Shown: piece after piece, positions 19,106 through 28,171 of the stretch
How positions within the stretch are numbered: the first letter of the stretch is position 1
Layout: each line of letters starts with the position of its first letter
NCBI RefSeq assembly: GCF_900091855.1
Contig: NZ_FMCH01000325.1
Location: forward strand, 1 to 64,000
DNA length: 64,000 nt
From: Streptomyces sp. DvalAA-14
GTDB taxonomy: Bacteria > Actinomycetota > Actinomycetes > Streptomycetales > Streptomycetaceae
Direction: 5' to 3'
Notes under the pieces: generated by a model
What the model saw: the letters and a program-made list of their open reading frames with translations, nothing else
What the model was told of the DNA's origin: nothing
Database searches by the model: none
Made by a program: the position numbers and the translations under genes

Positions 19106-19134
19106 ACCGTAGAAAACATGTCAGTGACTGTCAA
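19106..19134 (-). promoter_or_regulatory. Promoter of the SDR gene with embedded TetR-type operator
   Basis: Minus strand TTGACA (19134-19129), 17-bp spacer, TACGGT (19111-19106). The near-palindrome TGTCAGTGACTGTCA (19119-19133; arms match 6 of 7) overlaps the -35 and spacer, and a further GTGTCA half-site follows at 19148. Repression by the divergent TetR protein is inferred. Confidence 0.6.
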
Positions 19135-19176
19135 ACAATGCAGAGAGTGTCATCTATAGGGCGGTACGCTGACCGC

Positions 19177-19791
19177 ATGGCGAGCACAGAGGGCAGGGCG
19201 AGCGGGCCCGGGCTGCGAGAGCTGACCCGGCGGGCGGTCACCGCGGAGATCGCCGCCAAGGCCGGCGAGCTCTTCGCCGAGCAGGGCTTCGAGGAGACGA
19301 CCGTCGACCAGATCGCGGAGGCGGTGGGGATCTCGGCCCGGAGTGTCTTCCGCTACTTCGTCACCAAGGAGGACATGGCGGTCGGCGGCATGATCGCCCT
19401 CGGGCATGAGGTGGCCGCCGCTTTCGCCGCCCGCCCGGCCGACGAGGAGGTATGGGTCTCGCTCCGGCGTGCGCTGGACGTCTGCGTCGATGCCATGGAG
19501 AACGAGCCCGGGGGTCTGCGCCGGGCGACCATGCTGGCGGGCACCCCGGCCCTGCGCGCCGCCATCGCCAACAAGCACCTCCAGTGGCAGGAGGCGCTCA
19601 CCCCGTACGTGCGGGAGCGCGTCGCCGCGGGGCCCGCCGTGACCGGCGCCTCCCTCGATCTGCGCACCGGCACCCTGGTGTCGGCCGCGCTGGCCTGCCT
19701 CGACGCCGCCGCCCTGGAGTGGACCCGCGTGGCAGCCGCCCGCCCGCTCGGCGCCCTGCTGGACGCGGCCATGGCCACCGTGCGGACCTGA
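19177..19791 (+). CDS. TetR-family transcriptional regulator
   Basis: 204 aa from the ATG before ASTEGRASG; an in-frame ATG at 19138 lies inside the operator region and is less likely. The DNA-binding domain reads VTAEIAAKAGELFAEQGFEE, TTVDQIAEAVGISARSVFRY and FVTKEDM, followed by a helical ligand domain. Divergent from the SDR gene, with an operator in between: the classic local repressor arrangement. A hairpin terminator follows. Confidence 0.9.
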   Translation: MASTEGRASGPGLRELTRRAVTAEIAAKAGELFAEQGFEETTVDQIAEAVGISARSVFRYFVTKEDMAVGGMIALGHEVAAAFAARPADEEVWVSLRRALDVCVDAMENEPGGLRRATMLAGTPALRAAIANKHLQWQEALTPYVRERVAAGPAVTGASLDLRTGTLVSAALACLDAAALEWTRVAAARPLGALLDAAMATVRT

Positions 19792-19840
19792 CCCTTGCGC
19801 GGACTTGACCCCTGCGCGGCCCTGACCCCCGCGCGGCCCG
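19790..19840. repeat. Three imperfect 17-bp tandem repeats
   Basis: CTGACCC(T/C)(T/C)GCGCGG-type units run from the end of the TetR gene to the terminator. No function evident. Confidence 0.4.
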
Positions 19841-19872
19841 ATGGGGAGCGGTCCGCGGGACGGATCCCCATC
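19840..19872 (+). terminator. Terminator hairpin after tetR
   Basis: GATGGGGA/TCCCCATC arms (8 bp) with further internal GC pairing, 50 bp after the TetR stop codon. Confidence 0.6.
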
Positions 19873-20140
19873 GTGGCAGCTCATCGCCGCCGTAGCTGCC
19901 GGCGCAGGTAGCTCACCGCTCAGCTCAGCGTTCTGACGCCGCGTCAGCCAACTGGACTCGGAAAGAGCCTCCTGACCAGGGCATATGGAGAAGTGCAACG
20001 GGAGTTCTGGGCCAGGACTTGGCAGGATGTGGCCGTACCGAGGCCGACCGGCAGGACCAATCCGGCCGGGACCGTCACACGTTCGCCGCCCCACCGCGTG
20101 TCCATGGGTGAGACTCAGCCGCGAGGGAGAGGGATCACGC

Positions 20141-20641
20141 ATGAGGGAACCACCGGCGGACTACCTGGAGTTCGCCGCCGCCCGCAGTAGACACCTGTTC
20201 CGGACCGCGTGCCTGTTGACCGGGGACTGGCACCTGGCCGAGGACCTGGTGCAGGAGACGCTGGCCAAGATGTACCGGTCCTGGCGGCGGCTCAACCGCA
20301 CCGAGGCACCGGTCGCGTACGCGAACACAGTCCTGATCAGGACGTTCCTGTCGCAGCGACGTCGGCGCAGCTCGGCCGAGTACCCGAGCGACCGGCTGCC
20401 GGACACGGCGGGACCAGTGGCGGACGCCGAGTTGCGGCTGACGCTGCTGGAGGCACTGGCCCGGATGCCGCCCAGGGACCGGGCGGTGCTGGTGCTCCGC
20501 TACTGGGAGGACCGCTCGGTGGAGCAGACAGCGCAGGTGCTGCATGTCTCGCCGGCCGCCGTACGCGCCCAGTGCGTGCGGGCGTTGCAGCGGCTGCGCG
20601 GACTGCTGGGCGACCAGTCCACCGACACCGTCCGACGGTAG
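20141..20641 (+). CDS. SigE-type ECF RNA polymerase sigma factor
   Basis: 166 aa. Sigma region 2 reads RTACLLTGDWHLAEDLVQET and LAKMYRSWRRL; region 4 reads ALARMPPRDRAVLVLRYWED, RSVEQTAQVLHVSPAAVRAQ. This is the actinomycete SigE-family pattern. The start is the ATG after GAGGGAGAGG; longer in-frame extensions lack a ribosome site. It is followed 100 bp downstream by a membrane protein with an N-terminal cytoplasmic segment, probably its cognate partner or anti-sigma-like protein. Confidence 0.9.
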   Translation: MREPPADYLEFAAARSRHLFRTACLLTGDWHLAEDLVQETLAKMYRSWRRLNRTEAPVAYANTVLIRTFLSQRRRRSSAEYPSDRLPDTAGPVADAELRLTLLEALARMPPRDRAVLVLRYWEDRSVEQTAQVLHVSPAAVRAQCVRALQRLRGLLGDQSTDTVRR

Positions 20642-20741
20642 CGCCGGGGCGGGCCCGCGCCGGCTTCGTCCGCGCACCTTTCACACCCGCACCCTCGCAC
20701 CCGTCCCCCCGCACCGATTCCCGCAAGGATGGAGCTCAGCC

Positions 20742-22010
20742 ATGCCTTCCGACCAGCAGTTCGAGGACCAGTTGCCCGACGCCCTGCGCCTGGCCGCCGA
20801 CGACTTCCCGCCCCCCGCGTCCGACTTGGTACGCGGCGCCACCGCACGTGCCCGGCGGCAGCGGCGGGTTCGTGCCACCCAGGCGGGCGCCGCGGCGGCG
20901 CTGACGCTTGTCGCGGTCGGTGCGGCCGTGCTCGGCGGCAGCACACTCGGCGATCATCACGCGGCGCCCGAGGCCGTCACCACGCAGCTTGTGCGCACCG
21001 GAACCGTCCCGCCGGGCGAGCCCCGGTCACCCGGTCCGCCGGTGAGCGCGAAAGAGCTGGTCGCCACATTGACCGGCCTGTTGCCGCCCGGCGGCCGCGT
21101 CACCAGTGAGCCACCGCCGGCCATGCCGGACTCCCGTACGGCGCAGATCACCTACAGCACCGACGAGGGCACGTCGAGCCTGCGGCTCCGGCTCACCCGG
21201 CTGACTCCCGGTATGCCGTGGGACGGGCAGGGGCAGGGCAATTGCGTCCCGATCGAGGACCACCCGTACGACGTGTGCTCGACGGTGTCGCTGCCCGGCG
21301 GGTCGACGCTCACCACGAACCGGTCCTTCGCCTCGGCGGTCGACAACACCGGGCAGCAGCTCTGGTCCGCGGTCGTCACCGGGCCGGACGGCGCCCAGGT
21401 CGCCGTCGAGGAGTTCGCGGGGGGCGCCGAGGGAAAGGTGGCGTCGACCGGAGTTGCCCCGGTGCTGTCGACCGGTCAACTGGGGGCGATCGCGGCAAGT
21501 CCGGCATGGCGCCGGGCCCTCGATTCGATCCCCACGCCTGCCGCGCGGAAGCTCCCGGCCACAGAGGATCCGTCCGCAGCCCAGATGCGTTCGGCGCTGG
21601 TCGCGTTGCTACCCGGGAACGGCAGACTGTCCGACCTCTATGTCGGGGGCATCAGGGCCGAGGCGGTCTGGGACGACGGAAACGGGAAGAACGAGTTCGA
21701 CGTGATGGTGCAGAGCGGCAGGCCGGACCTGTTGCGCGGCATGATGAACTGCGCCAATACCCCCGTCGAGTACTGCAGGGCCACCACGTTGGGGGACGGC
21801 ACCAGGGTGCTGGCCATCAAGGCGCGTTCCAGCACCTCGCACGCGTCGATCTGGACGGTGGACACGCTGCGTCCGGACGGTCGCCGGATCACCGTCCGGG
21901 AAGCCAACTCGTATTCGCCGAACGGTCCGGTGACGCGACCGCGGCCCGCGCTGGATCTGGAGGGGCTCCAGGCCATCGCGCTCAGCCCGAAGTGGGCGCC
22001 GAAGAGCTGA
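20742..22010 (+). CDS. Membrane-anchored protein encoded with the sigma factor
   Basis: 422 aa. Cytoplasmic N-terminus (PSDQQFEDQLPDALRLAADD) with a basic stretch ARARRQRRVRATQ, one transmembrane helix (about 47-70), then a long extracytoplasmic part with two similar modules (ELVATLTGLLPPGGRVTSEP and MRSALVALLPGNGRLSDLYV). No recognised enzyme motif. The order (sigma, then single-pass protein) suggests it senses an outside signal and holds the sigma factor, but no zinc-anti-sigma HxxxCxxC motif is present. Start chosen at the ATG after AAGGATGGAG. Confidence 0.72.
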   Translation: MPSDQQFEDQLPDALRLAADDFPPPASDLVRGATARARRQRRVRATQAGAAAALTLVAVGAAVLGGSTLGDHHAAPEAVTTQLVRTGTVPPGEPRSPGPPVSAKELVATLTGLLPPGGRVTSEPPPAMPDSRTAQITYSTDEGTSSLRLRLTRLTPGMPWDGQGQGNCVPIEDHPYDVCSTVSLPGGSTLTTNRSFASAVDNTGQQLWSAVVTGPDGAQVAVEEFAGGAEGKVASTGVAPVLSTGQLGAIAASPAWRRALDSIPTPAARKLPATEDPSAAQMRSALVALLPGNGRLSDLYVGGIRAEAVWDDGNGKNEFDVMVQSGRPDLLRGMMNCANTPVEYCRATTLGDGTRVLAIKARSSTSHASIWTVDTLRPDGRRITVREANSYSPNGPVTRPRPALDLEGLQAIALSPKWAPKS

Positions 22011-22164
22011 TCCGCGCTCCTCGGCTCCGCCGCGGGGTTCGGTCGGTCCGAGCGGAGGGCACTCATGTGTGCCGCCTCCCGGGTTGGCGAAACACACGAC
22101 GGGGCGCCATGTACGGGGGCGCTGATCAAGAGGGGCGGATTGTACGAGGGGACGAGGGAGCCGG

Positions 22165-22584
22165 TCACCCGGCCTGGGTGCTGTCCTTCAGGGCTCCCCA
22201 GCCGTGCCAGCGGTCGATCTCGATCCACACGCTGACCCGGCGGCGGTCCCGGATCGCGTACGGCCGTCCGAGGTAGTGCCGGGACACCCGGTCGGCCTCG
22301 ACCAGACCCTCGTCCTCCCGGATTTCGCCGGCGCGGCCGATGATGCTGACGTGGGAGTACCAGTCGCCTTCGTCAAGCACCGTGAGCGTCACCCGGGGAT
22401 CGTTGCGCAGGTGGTTCAGCCGGGCCCGCCCCTCGTCCAGGGTGAGCAGGATGCGGCCGTCGTCCCAGAGGTACCAGGTCGCCGTGGAGACCGGCTGGCC
22501 GTCCGGCCGCACGGTGGCCATGACGGCGGGATTGGCCTTCGCCAGCATTGCGACGACCTCCTCGGGCAGCGGCGGTTTCGACAT
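22165..22584 (-). CDS. PPOX-class F420-/flavin-dependent oxidoreductase family protein
   Basis: 139 aa split-barrel flavoprotein. PAVMATVRPDGQPVSTATWY, LLTLDEGRARLNHLRNDPRV and YSHVSIIGRAGEI are typical of the pyridoxamine-oxidase-like/F420-dependent group in actinomycetes. Start at the ATG before SKPPLPEE, preceded by GGAGGG. Divergent from the aldo/keto reductase. Which cofactor (FMN or F420) it uses cannot be read from the sequence. Confidence 0.85.
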   Translation of the reverse strand: MSKPPLPEEVVAMLAKANPAVMATVRPDGQPVSTATWYLWDDGRILLTLDEGRARLNHLRNDPRVTLTVLDEGDWYSHVSIIGRAGEIREDEGLVEADRVSRHYLGRPYAIRDRRRVSVWIEIDRWHGWGALKDSTQAG

Positions 22585-22804
22585 CGGGTACCCTCCGTGA
22601 CGCGTCGCTGCGCCGGTCCGAGGCCGGCCTTCGAGATGATCGTCCGTATCGGACTGTTTCACGGTTCGGCCCGCTTCGCCGCCATTGGCGACCGCGCCCG
22701 GCTCCGGCGTGCCGCTGCGGGGCGGGCTGCGGGCATGGCGGGGCCCGGCCGGTCGGCGGCCGGGCGGGTCGGTGGCCGGGCAGGGTCGGCGGGTTGAGAG
22801 GCAC

Positions 22805-23641
22805 ATGATGGCAGTGGTGCGTACGGTGGCGCTTCCCTCCGGGGTGCGGGTGCCCGCGCTCGGCCAGGGCACCTGGGGGATGGGCGAGGATCCCGCGCGG
22901 CGTCAGTCCGAGGTCGCCGCCCTGCGACGGGGCTTCGACCTGGGGATGACACTGGTCGACACCGCGGAGATGTACGGGGACGGCGCCGCCGAGGAAGTGG
23001 TCGGCGAGGCGATCCGCGGTCGGCGGGACGAGACGTTCCTGGTGAGCAAGGTGCTGCCGGGGCACGCCGATCGGCGCGGAGCGCCCGCGGCGTGCCGGGC
23101 GAGTCTGCGGCGTCTGGGCACGGACCGGATCGACCTGTACCTGCTGCACTGGCGCGGTGGCGTACGGCTCGACGAGACGGTCGAAGCCTTGGAAGGGCTG
23201 GTGGCGGACGGCAGTATCGGCTCGTGGGGCGTGAGCAACCTGGACGTCGACGATCTGGCGGAACTGCCGGCGGGTGCCCGCCCGCAGACGGACCAGGTGC
23301 TCTACAACCTCACCCGGCGGGGACCGGAGTACGACCTGCTCCCGTTCTGCCGGGAACGCTCGCTGCCGGTCATGGCGTACTCACCGGTGGAACAGGGCCG
23401 GCTGCTCGGCCATCCGGCACCGGCCGCGGTCGCCGAAGCGCACGGGAGCACCCCCGCGCAGGTGGCGCTCGCCTGGGTGCTCCGCCGGGACGACGTCATC
23501 GCCATTCCCAAGGCGTCCACCGTCGCACACGTCGAGGAGAACCGCGCCGCCCTCGACCTGCTCCTCACCGAGGACGACCTGCGCGCCCTGGACGCCGCAT
23601 TCCCGCCACCGGACCGCAAGCAGCCGCTCGAGGTGCTGTGA
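22805..23641 (+). CDS. Aldo/keto reductase
   Basis: 278 aa TIM-barrel NADPH oxidoreductase. The catalytic tetrad is visible: Asp and Tyr in LVDTAEMYGDG, Lys in FLVSKVLP, His in LYLLHWRG. The cofactor end reads VIAIPKASTVAHVEENRAAL. The start is ATGATG after GAGAGG. No operon partners. Substrate unknown; close to the bacterial AKR5/diketogluconate-reductase-like group. Confidence 0.9.
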   Translation: MMAVVRTVALPSGVRVPALGQGTWGMGEDPARRQSEVAALRRGFDLGMTLVDTAEMYGDGAAEEVVGEAIRGRRDETFLVSKVLPGHADRRGAPAACRASLRRLGTDRIDLYLLHWRGGVRLDETVEALEGLVADGSIGSWGVSNLDVDDLAELPAGARPQTDQVLYNLTRRGPEYDLLPFCRERSLPVMAYSPVEQGRLLGHPAPAAVAEAHGSTPAQVALAWVLRRDDVIAIPKASTVAHVEENRAALDLLLTEDDLRALDAAFPPPDRKQPLEVL

Positions 23642-24147
23642 CCGTGCCCTGCCGAAATCCTCATGCAGTCCTTGATGGCCAGCCGGGAATCACCAGCGTG
23701 GTCCCCGGGCACGGACAGCGCCGGCCACAACAGGGATCAGGCGCTGAGAAGGCGCCTGGCATGTCCCACCATCCATGACCCTGACCTGAGCAAATGTCCT
23801 GCTGCGCGGCGGCTGTGGGCCGCCGTTGGGACGCATCCGGGATGGCCGACATGCGCCCGCCCGTCGCTGCCCGCCGAATTGGGCTGCCTGTTGTTGCCGT
23901 CGCCGTGCTTGGTCCTGCTCGACGGCCCGCTCGGCCCGGTCTGAACAGAGAAGCATCTCGGCTTCGCTTCGCGGTGGCGTCCGGATGCCGCTTCACCCGT
24001 TCGGGCGAAGGGGGGCGACTTACCTCACCGACTCCTCGGCACGGACGGCTTTCTTGTTCGCCGGACGGGGAGGGCTGGTCGTGGGGTGCAGGGCCGGGTT
24101 GCGGAGTCCTCCCGTTCGACGACCCGCGAACGCCCAGGGCTGGCAGA
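23642..24147. other. Intergenic region, no gene recognised
   Basis: About 500 bp between the aldo/keto reductase and the PadR promoter. Frames here have no family-like segments. Confidence 0.4.
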
Positions 24148-24170
24148 TATATTTCGTAGCTCGATATATA
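24148..24170. promoter_or_regulatory. PadR-type operator overlapping the padR promoter
   Basis: TATATTTCG-TAGCT-CGATATATA: 9-bp arms with one mismatch, 8 bp before the padR ATG. It is very AT-rich for this DNA and covers the likely -10 (TATATA), so autoregulation is inferred. Confidence 0.65.
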
Positions 24171-24178
24171 CTCGACCC

Positions 24179-24520
24179 ATGACACGGCAGAACCCGTCCC
24201 TGACGGAACCGCAATACTTCATCCTTGCTGCGCTCATGGACGGACCGTTGCACGGTTACGGCATCATCAAGGCTGCCGAGCACGCCACCGACGGGCGGCT
24301 CCGGATCGCTGTCGGCACTCTCTACGGCGCGCTGGAGCGGATGGAGCGGGCCGGACTGGTGGCCGCCGGCGGCGAGGAGATCGTGGACGGGCGGGCGCGG
24401 CGGTACTACCGGCTCACCGAGGACGGCAGCGAGATGCTCGGCCGGGAGGCGCTGCGGATGCAGCAGGCGGCGGCTGTCGTCATCGGACGCTCGCGGGATG
24501 CCGGAGCGGCGCCGGCATGA
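24179..24520 (+). CDS. PadR-family transcriptional regulator
   Basis: 113 aa winged helix: LTEPQYFILAALMDGPLHGY, GTLYGALERMERAGLVAA and ARRYYRLTEDG are hallmarks of PadR. The mRNA leader would be only a few bases, so it may be leaderless. Its stop overlaps the start of the membrane protein gene (ATGA), a translational-coupling arrangement common for PadR and its membrane target. Confidence 0.92.
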   Translation: MTRQNPSLTEPQYFILAALMDGPLHGYGIIKAAEHATDGRLRIAVGTLYGALERMERAGLVAAGGEEIVDGRARRYYRLTEDGSEMLGREALRMQQAAAVVIGRSRDAGAAPA

Positions 24521-25476
24521 ACCGTCTGCTGCTTGCGGCCTACCCCGAGCCCTACCGTTCCCAGCAGGGAGAGGAGGTGCTGGCCTGCCTCTCCGAGGCG
24601 TATCCCGGCCGCTCGTGGCCCCCGCCGCGGGAGGTCGTCGCCCTGGCGCGTGCCGGGGTGCAGACCCGCGCCCGCGCCGTCGTCGACGACACGGCCAGGT
24701 CGTGGTGGCTGGACGGCATCCATGTGACCGCTCTCGTCCTCGCCGCGCTGGCGCTGGTGCCGTACCTGCAGGATGTGTGGCACTGGGCACTGCACATCGA
24801 TCCCGGACGGCATGCCATCGCCTTCCACTTCTCCGGCTGGTACCCCTGGGCGCAAAGTCCCAGCACGCGGACACGGCTCCTGCCCTACGGGCTGCTTCCG
24901 CTGGTCTGCCTGATCGCCCTGCTGCGCGGCAAGGCGTGGATCGCGCTGCCGGCCGCAGCAGCGATGATCTACGCCGGTGACACGTTCAACAGCAATACGC
25001 TCTTCGGCGACGAGGGCAAGGCAGGCCTGGGCTACTACGGGCTGGGCGCCCCGATAACGGCCCGTGACCTGGTGCTGTCGGGGACCCTGTGCACCGCGTG
25101 CGCCGTGCTGGCGGCCTGCCGTCCTGGCCGGCTGCGGCGCCACTCGTACCGCTGGCTGATCCCCGTCGTGCTCGCCATGTTCGTGGCCGGGAGCCTGCAC
25201 ATCATCTCCATCAGTCCCTCCTTCCAACGCGGCCTGTTCGCCCTCGAAGTCGCCGCGCTGATCGCTGCGTGGGTGGCGACGGCCGCCACCGGCGACTACC
25301 GGTGGCTGATCCCCGTCGCGGCGTTCACGTTCATCCGCACGCAGGCGATCGTCACTCAGCCGAACGGGTTCGTGCAGTCCCTGCCGGACCTGGTCGTTTT
25401 CGTTCTCCTGATGGCGCCCCTCCCGGTCCTGGCGATCGCCGCCCAGCGCCGGCAGGGCCGCGCGCTCCTCGAATAG
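24517..25476 (+). CDS. Multi-pass membrane protein in the PadR operon
   Basis: 319 aa. The cytoplasmic N-terminal motif LLLAAYPEPYRSQQGEEVLA is typical of proteins encoded with PadR regulators. Six or more hydrophobic helices follow (for example VTALVLAALALVPYL, LLPLVCLIALLRG, LVVFVLLMAPLPVLAIAA). Overlaps padR by 4 bp. Function unknown; PadR partners are often membrane or transport proteins. Confidence 0.78.
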   Translation: MNRLLLAAYPEPYRSQQGEEVLACLSEAYPGRSWPPPREVVALARAGVQTRARAVVDDTARSWWLDGIHVTALVLAALALVPYLQDVWHWALHIDPGRHAIAFHFSGWYPWAQSPSTRTRLLPYGLLPLVCLIALLRGKAWIALPAAAAMIYAGDTFNSNTLFGDEGKAGLGYYGLGAPITARDLVLSGTLCTACAVLAACRPGRLRRHSYRWLIPVVLAMFVAGSLHIISISPSFQRGLFALEVAALIAAWVATAATGDYRWLIPVAAFTFIRTQAIVTQPNGFVQSLPDLVVFVLLMAPLPVLAIAAQRRQGRALLE

Positions 25477-25571
25477 GAGCAGATCCCCGGTGGGCCGGCC
25501 GGGCCTGTCGGCCCATCGCATGCCAGGAGAGGCGCGTGACCGTACGCCCCCCACGAAGAACAGAGAACGCG

Positions 25572-26483
25572 ATGACTCAGCAAGATCCCTCAACCCTGTT
25601 CGCGCAGCCGGACGCCCCCGGCCAGGTCCCGGAAACCACGGCCGAACGCAGCCTCTCGCGGACGATACGACCTCGGGTCTCAGCTCCGCTGTACCTCTTG
25701 GGGCTCCTGGCGGTCTACCTGATCGCTGTCTGCACCCCGTTCGGGCAGCGGGCGGAGAACGCCGTGCTCAAAGGGTTCAGCGCCAGACCGGCATGGATCT
25801 ACGACTGGTCGGGGGCGGCTTACCGATCGTCGGCCCTGCCGCCGCTGGGCGAAACCGCCATGCCCACCCTGATTGCGGGCGTGGCCGTGTTCGTGGCCGT
25901 AACCCTGGTGCGGCGGTGCTGGTGGCAAGGCTGCGCGGCGATCGGGGTCGCCGCAGTCACGTTCGGCGGCGCGGAGGTCCTCAAGAAGATCCTGCCCCGC
26001 CCCGACCTGATACACGCGCCTGTCTGGTTCACCGAGGGGAGCTTCCCCGGCGGGCACGTGGCCGTCGCCGCCGGGCTGGCCCTCGGCGCCGTCCTCATCG
26101 CTTCCCCCCGCATCCGCCCCTACGTCACCACGGCCGGCATGCTGTGGCTCGCCGTCAGCGCCGCCGCCGTCCAGGCCATCCACCACCACCGTCCCAGCGA
26201 CGTACTGGGGGCCACACTGCTGGCCTGCGCCTGCTACAGCCTCGCGGTGCGGCTGCTGCCGTCGGCCACCGCACCAGGCATCACGCGGTGTCCTCGTGCG
26301 CTGCCGGCCATCGCCCTGGCACTGTCGGCGGCCGGCGCGCTCGTCGCCGGCGCACGAAACGACTCCGTCACACAATCGCTGGTCTACGCGGCAGCGGCCT
26401 TCCTGTGCGCGGCCCTGTTCTGGTTCACCACAGCGGAGTGGCCCGCACACACCGCACGCCGCACACGCCTTGCACTGGGCTGA
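25572..26483 (+). CDS. PAP2-type phosphatase, membrane-bound
   Basis: 303 aa. Hydrophobic core with the lipid-phosphatase signature: KKILPRPDLI (KxxxxxxRP), SFPGGHVAVAAG (PSGH variant with Gly) and a HHHRPSDVLGA block (SRxxxxxHxxxD variant). Transmembrane helices occur before, between and after these motifs. It likely dephosphorylates lipid phosphates or undecaprenyl pyrophosphate at the outer membrane face. The start is the ATG before TQQDPSTLF. 95 bp after the PadR-linked membrane gene. Confidence 0.85.
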   Translation: MTQQDPSTLFAQPDAPGQVPETTAERSLSRTIRPRVSAPLYLLGLLAVYLIAVCTPFGQRAENAVLKGFSARPAWIYDWSGAAYRSSALPPLGETAMPTLIAGVAVFVAVTLVRRCWWQGCAAIGVAAVTFGGAEVLKKILPRPDLIHAPVWFTEGSFPGGHVAVAAGLALGAVLIASPRIRPYVTTAGMLWLAVSAAAVQAIHHHRPSDVLGATLLACACYSLAVRLLPSATAPGITRCPRALPAIALALSAAGALVAGARNDSVTQSLVYAAAAFLCAALFWFTTAEWPAHTARRTRLALG

Positions 26484-26960
26484 CAACTCGGCCGGCTCCG
26501 TGTCGCCCGGCGCAGCAACCTGACGACACATCACCACCGGGCGAACGTTGCCCGATGCGGCACCGGAGTTCGGCTTCGCCGGGGAGCGGGGCGGTCCGTA
26601 CGAGGGCATCGCGCTGGCGCGTCCTCTCCGCGCGCACGCTCCAGAGGCTTACAGAAAGTCATCGCCGCCGCAGCGCCACCGCGCTCGCGCGCTCGCGACA
26701 ACGGCGCTGTTCTCCGCCCGGCGATTGCTGCCGTGGGCGCACGGCGCTCGCGTTCGAGAACCCGCCCCGCTGCGCCGAGGGCACTGAGCGACCGGGCGGG
26801 CGGAGCACGATCCGCGCCGACGGGCAGGCATCACGAAGGCTTTTGCCCCTCCGCGGGGCATTTGGACCGGGCGCCGCAGGATGCAACGCTGGAAGGAGGG
26901 GGTTGCACTCGGGGGCTCGGGGGCCTGGGTACCCAGACGATCATCGAAGGAGCCCTGACC
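26484..26960. other. Intergenic region, no gene recognised
   Basis: 477 bp. Frames are low-complexity Arg/Ala-rich without family signals. The last 40 bp (ATCATCGAAGGAGCCCTGACC) provide the GGAG site for the DJ-1 gene. Confidence 0.4.
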
Positions 26961-27503
26961 ATGGCACAGACACTCCAGGGCCGGAAGGTAGCGATCCTGG
27001 CCACAGACGGCGTCGAGCGGGTGGAACTGGAAGAGCCCCGCGGCGCACTGCTCGGAGCGGGGGCGCAGACCGAACTTCTCTCCCTGCACACCGGCGACAT
27101 CCAGGCCCGCCAGATGGACCTCGACCCCGCGGGGACGTTCTCGGTCGACAAGCTCGTCGCGGACGCCTCCCCCGAGGACTACGACGCGCTGCTCATGCCC
27201 GGCGGCACAATGAATCCCGACCAGTTGCGCATGAGCGACGACGCGGTCGGCTTCGTCAAGGAGTTCGCCGGGACCGGCAAGCCGGTCGCGACCATCTGCC
27301 ACGGACCGGAAACGCTGGCCGAAGCCGGTGTCGTCGGCGGCCGCCGCATCACCTCGTTCCCCAGCATCCGCACCGACCTGCGCAACGCCGGCGCCGATGT
27401 GGTCGACGAAGAAGTCGTCACCGACGGCTGGCTCACCTCCAGCCGCTCCCCGGCCGACCTGCCCGCGTTCTGCGCGGCCGTGATCGACCGGTTCGCCGCC
27501 TAG
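26961..27503 (+). CDS. DJ-1/PfpI-family protein
   Basis: 180 aa single-domain class I glutamine-amidotransferase fold. The nucleophile elbow reads PVATICHGPETL (Cys followed by His) and the oxyanion Glu lies in DGVERVELEEPR, as in PfpI/YhbO-type deglycase or protease-like proteins. The start is the ATG after GGAGCCCTGACC. Monocistronic, ending in a good hairpin. Confidence 0.92.
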   Translation: MAQTLQGRKVAILATDGVERVELEEPRGALLGAGAQTELLSLHTGDIQARQMDLDPAGTFSVDKLVADASPEDYDALLMPGGTMNPDQLRMSDDAVGFVKEFAGTGKPVATICHGPETLAEAGVVGGRRITSFPSIRTDLRNAGADVVDEEVVTDGWLTSSRSPADLPAFCAAVIDRFAA

Positions 27504-27540
27504 CGACGCGCAGCGGCATCTGGTGACCAGCAAACCCGAG

Positions 27541-27569
27541 AAGGGGGCCGAGCAGCAGCCCGGCCCCTT
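27541..27569 (+). terminator. Terminator hairpin after the DJ-1 gene
   Basis: AAGGGG(G)CCG pairs with CGGCCCCTT around a 10-base loop, 37 bp after the stop codon and followed by a short pyrimidine run. Confidence 0.7.
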
Positions 27570-27655
27570 CCTTGCCTGAGCTTGTTCCGTGCCGGGTGCC
27601 GCGGCGGGCGATGGCCGGCACGATGCCGCTGGCGCGGACCTGGTCGCGGTCGGTG

Positions 27656-27800
27656 CTCGAGTACGGCGCGGGCCGGCTCGGTGGTGGCGGGCCGGGACAG
27701 GTCGCGCAGAGCGCGGCAGTCGCCGCGGTGGACGATGCGGGCCGGCCCGCGCTCCGTGGCGACGTAGACGGGTTCCTCGATCCGCCAGGCCGGGACCGGC
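27656..27800 (-). pseudogene. DUF6233-like short fragment
   Basis: Minus-strand frame with EEPVYVATERGPARIVHRGD and CRALRDLSRPATTEPARAVL, which resembles the C-terminal part of small Streptomyces DUF6233-type proteins. The frame then degenerates near the strand's 3' side and has no plausible start. The rest of 27570-28120 shows no gene. Confidence 0.35.
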
Positions 27801-28121
27801 GCCGGGCCGCTCGTGTGGGGACGGTGTCGTACGCGTGGCCCTGGATGGGCTCGCGGCGGCCGGCCGGTGTCGGAAGTCGACGGGCGCCGGCTCGTCGACC
27901 AGGCGGCCATGCTGCCCGGTGGCGGCCCGTCGGCCGCCGGCAGGCCCGAGGCTCGCTCCCCGTCCCGGTGGGCGCTGCTCACGGGTCGTGCCTGCCCGGT
28001 CGGTGGTCACTACATGTGGTGTTCGGTTAACGCTGGGTTGCGGCAGGCCGACCCGGTTCATTCGCCCGGCCGCCGGGCTGCTCGCCTGTCTCCCGGTCGG
28101 CGGCTGACCCGCACCTGTGCG

Positions 28122-28162
28122 AACGGGCCGCGCCCCTGTCACGGCAGGGGGCGCGGCCCGTT
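28122..28162 (-). terminator. Large terminator hairpin after the PspC gene
   Basis: AACGGGCCGCGCCCCTG pairs with the complementary arm ending GGGCGCGGCCCGTT (one-base bulge) around a short loop, directly 3' of the minus-strand PspC gene. Confidence 0.8.
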
Positions 28163-28171
28163 GCGGCGCGG

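Noticed and set aside
26484-26960. Arg-rich frames between the PAP2 and DJ-1 genes
   Set aside because: Low-complexity composition and no ribosome site or family signal.
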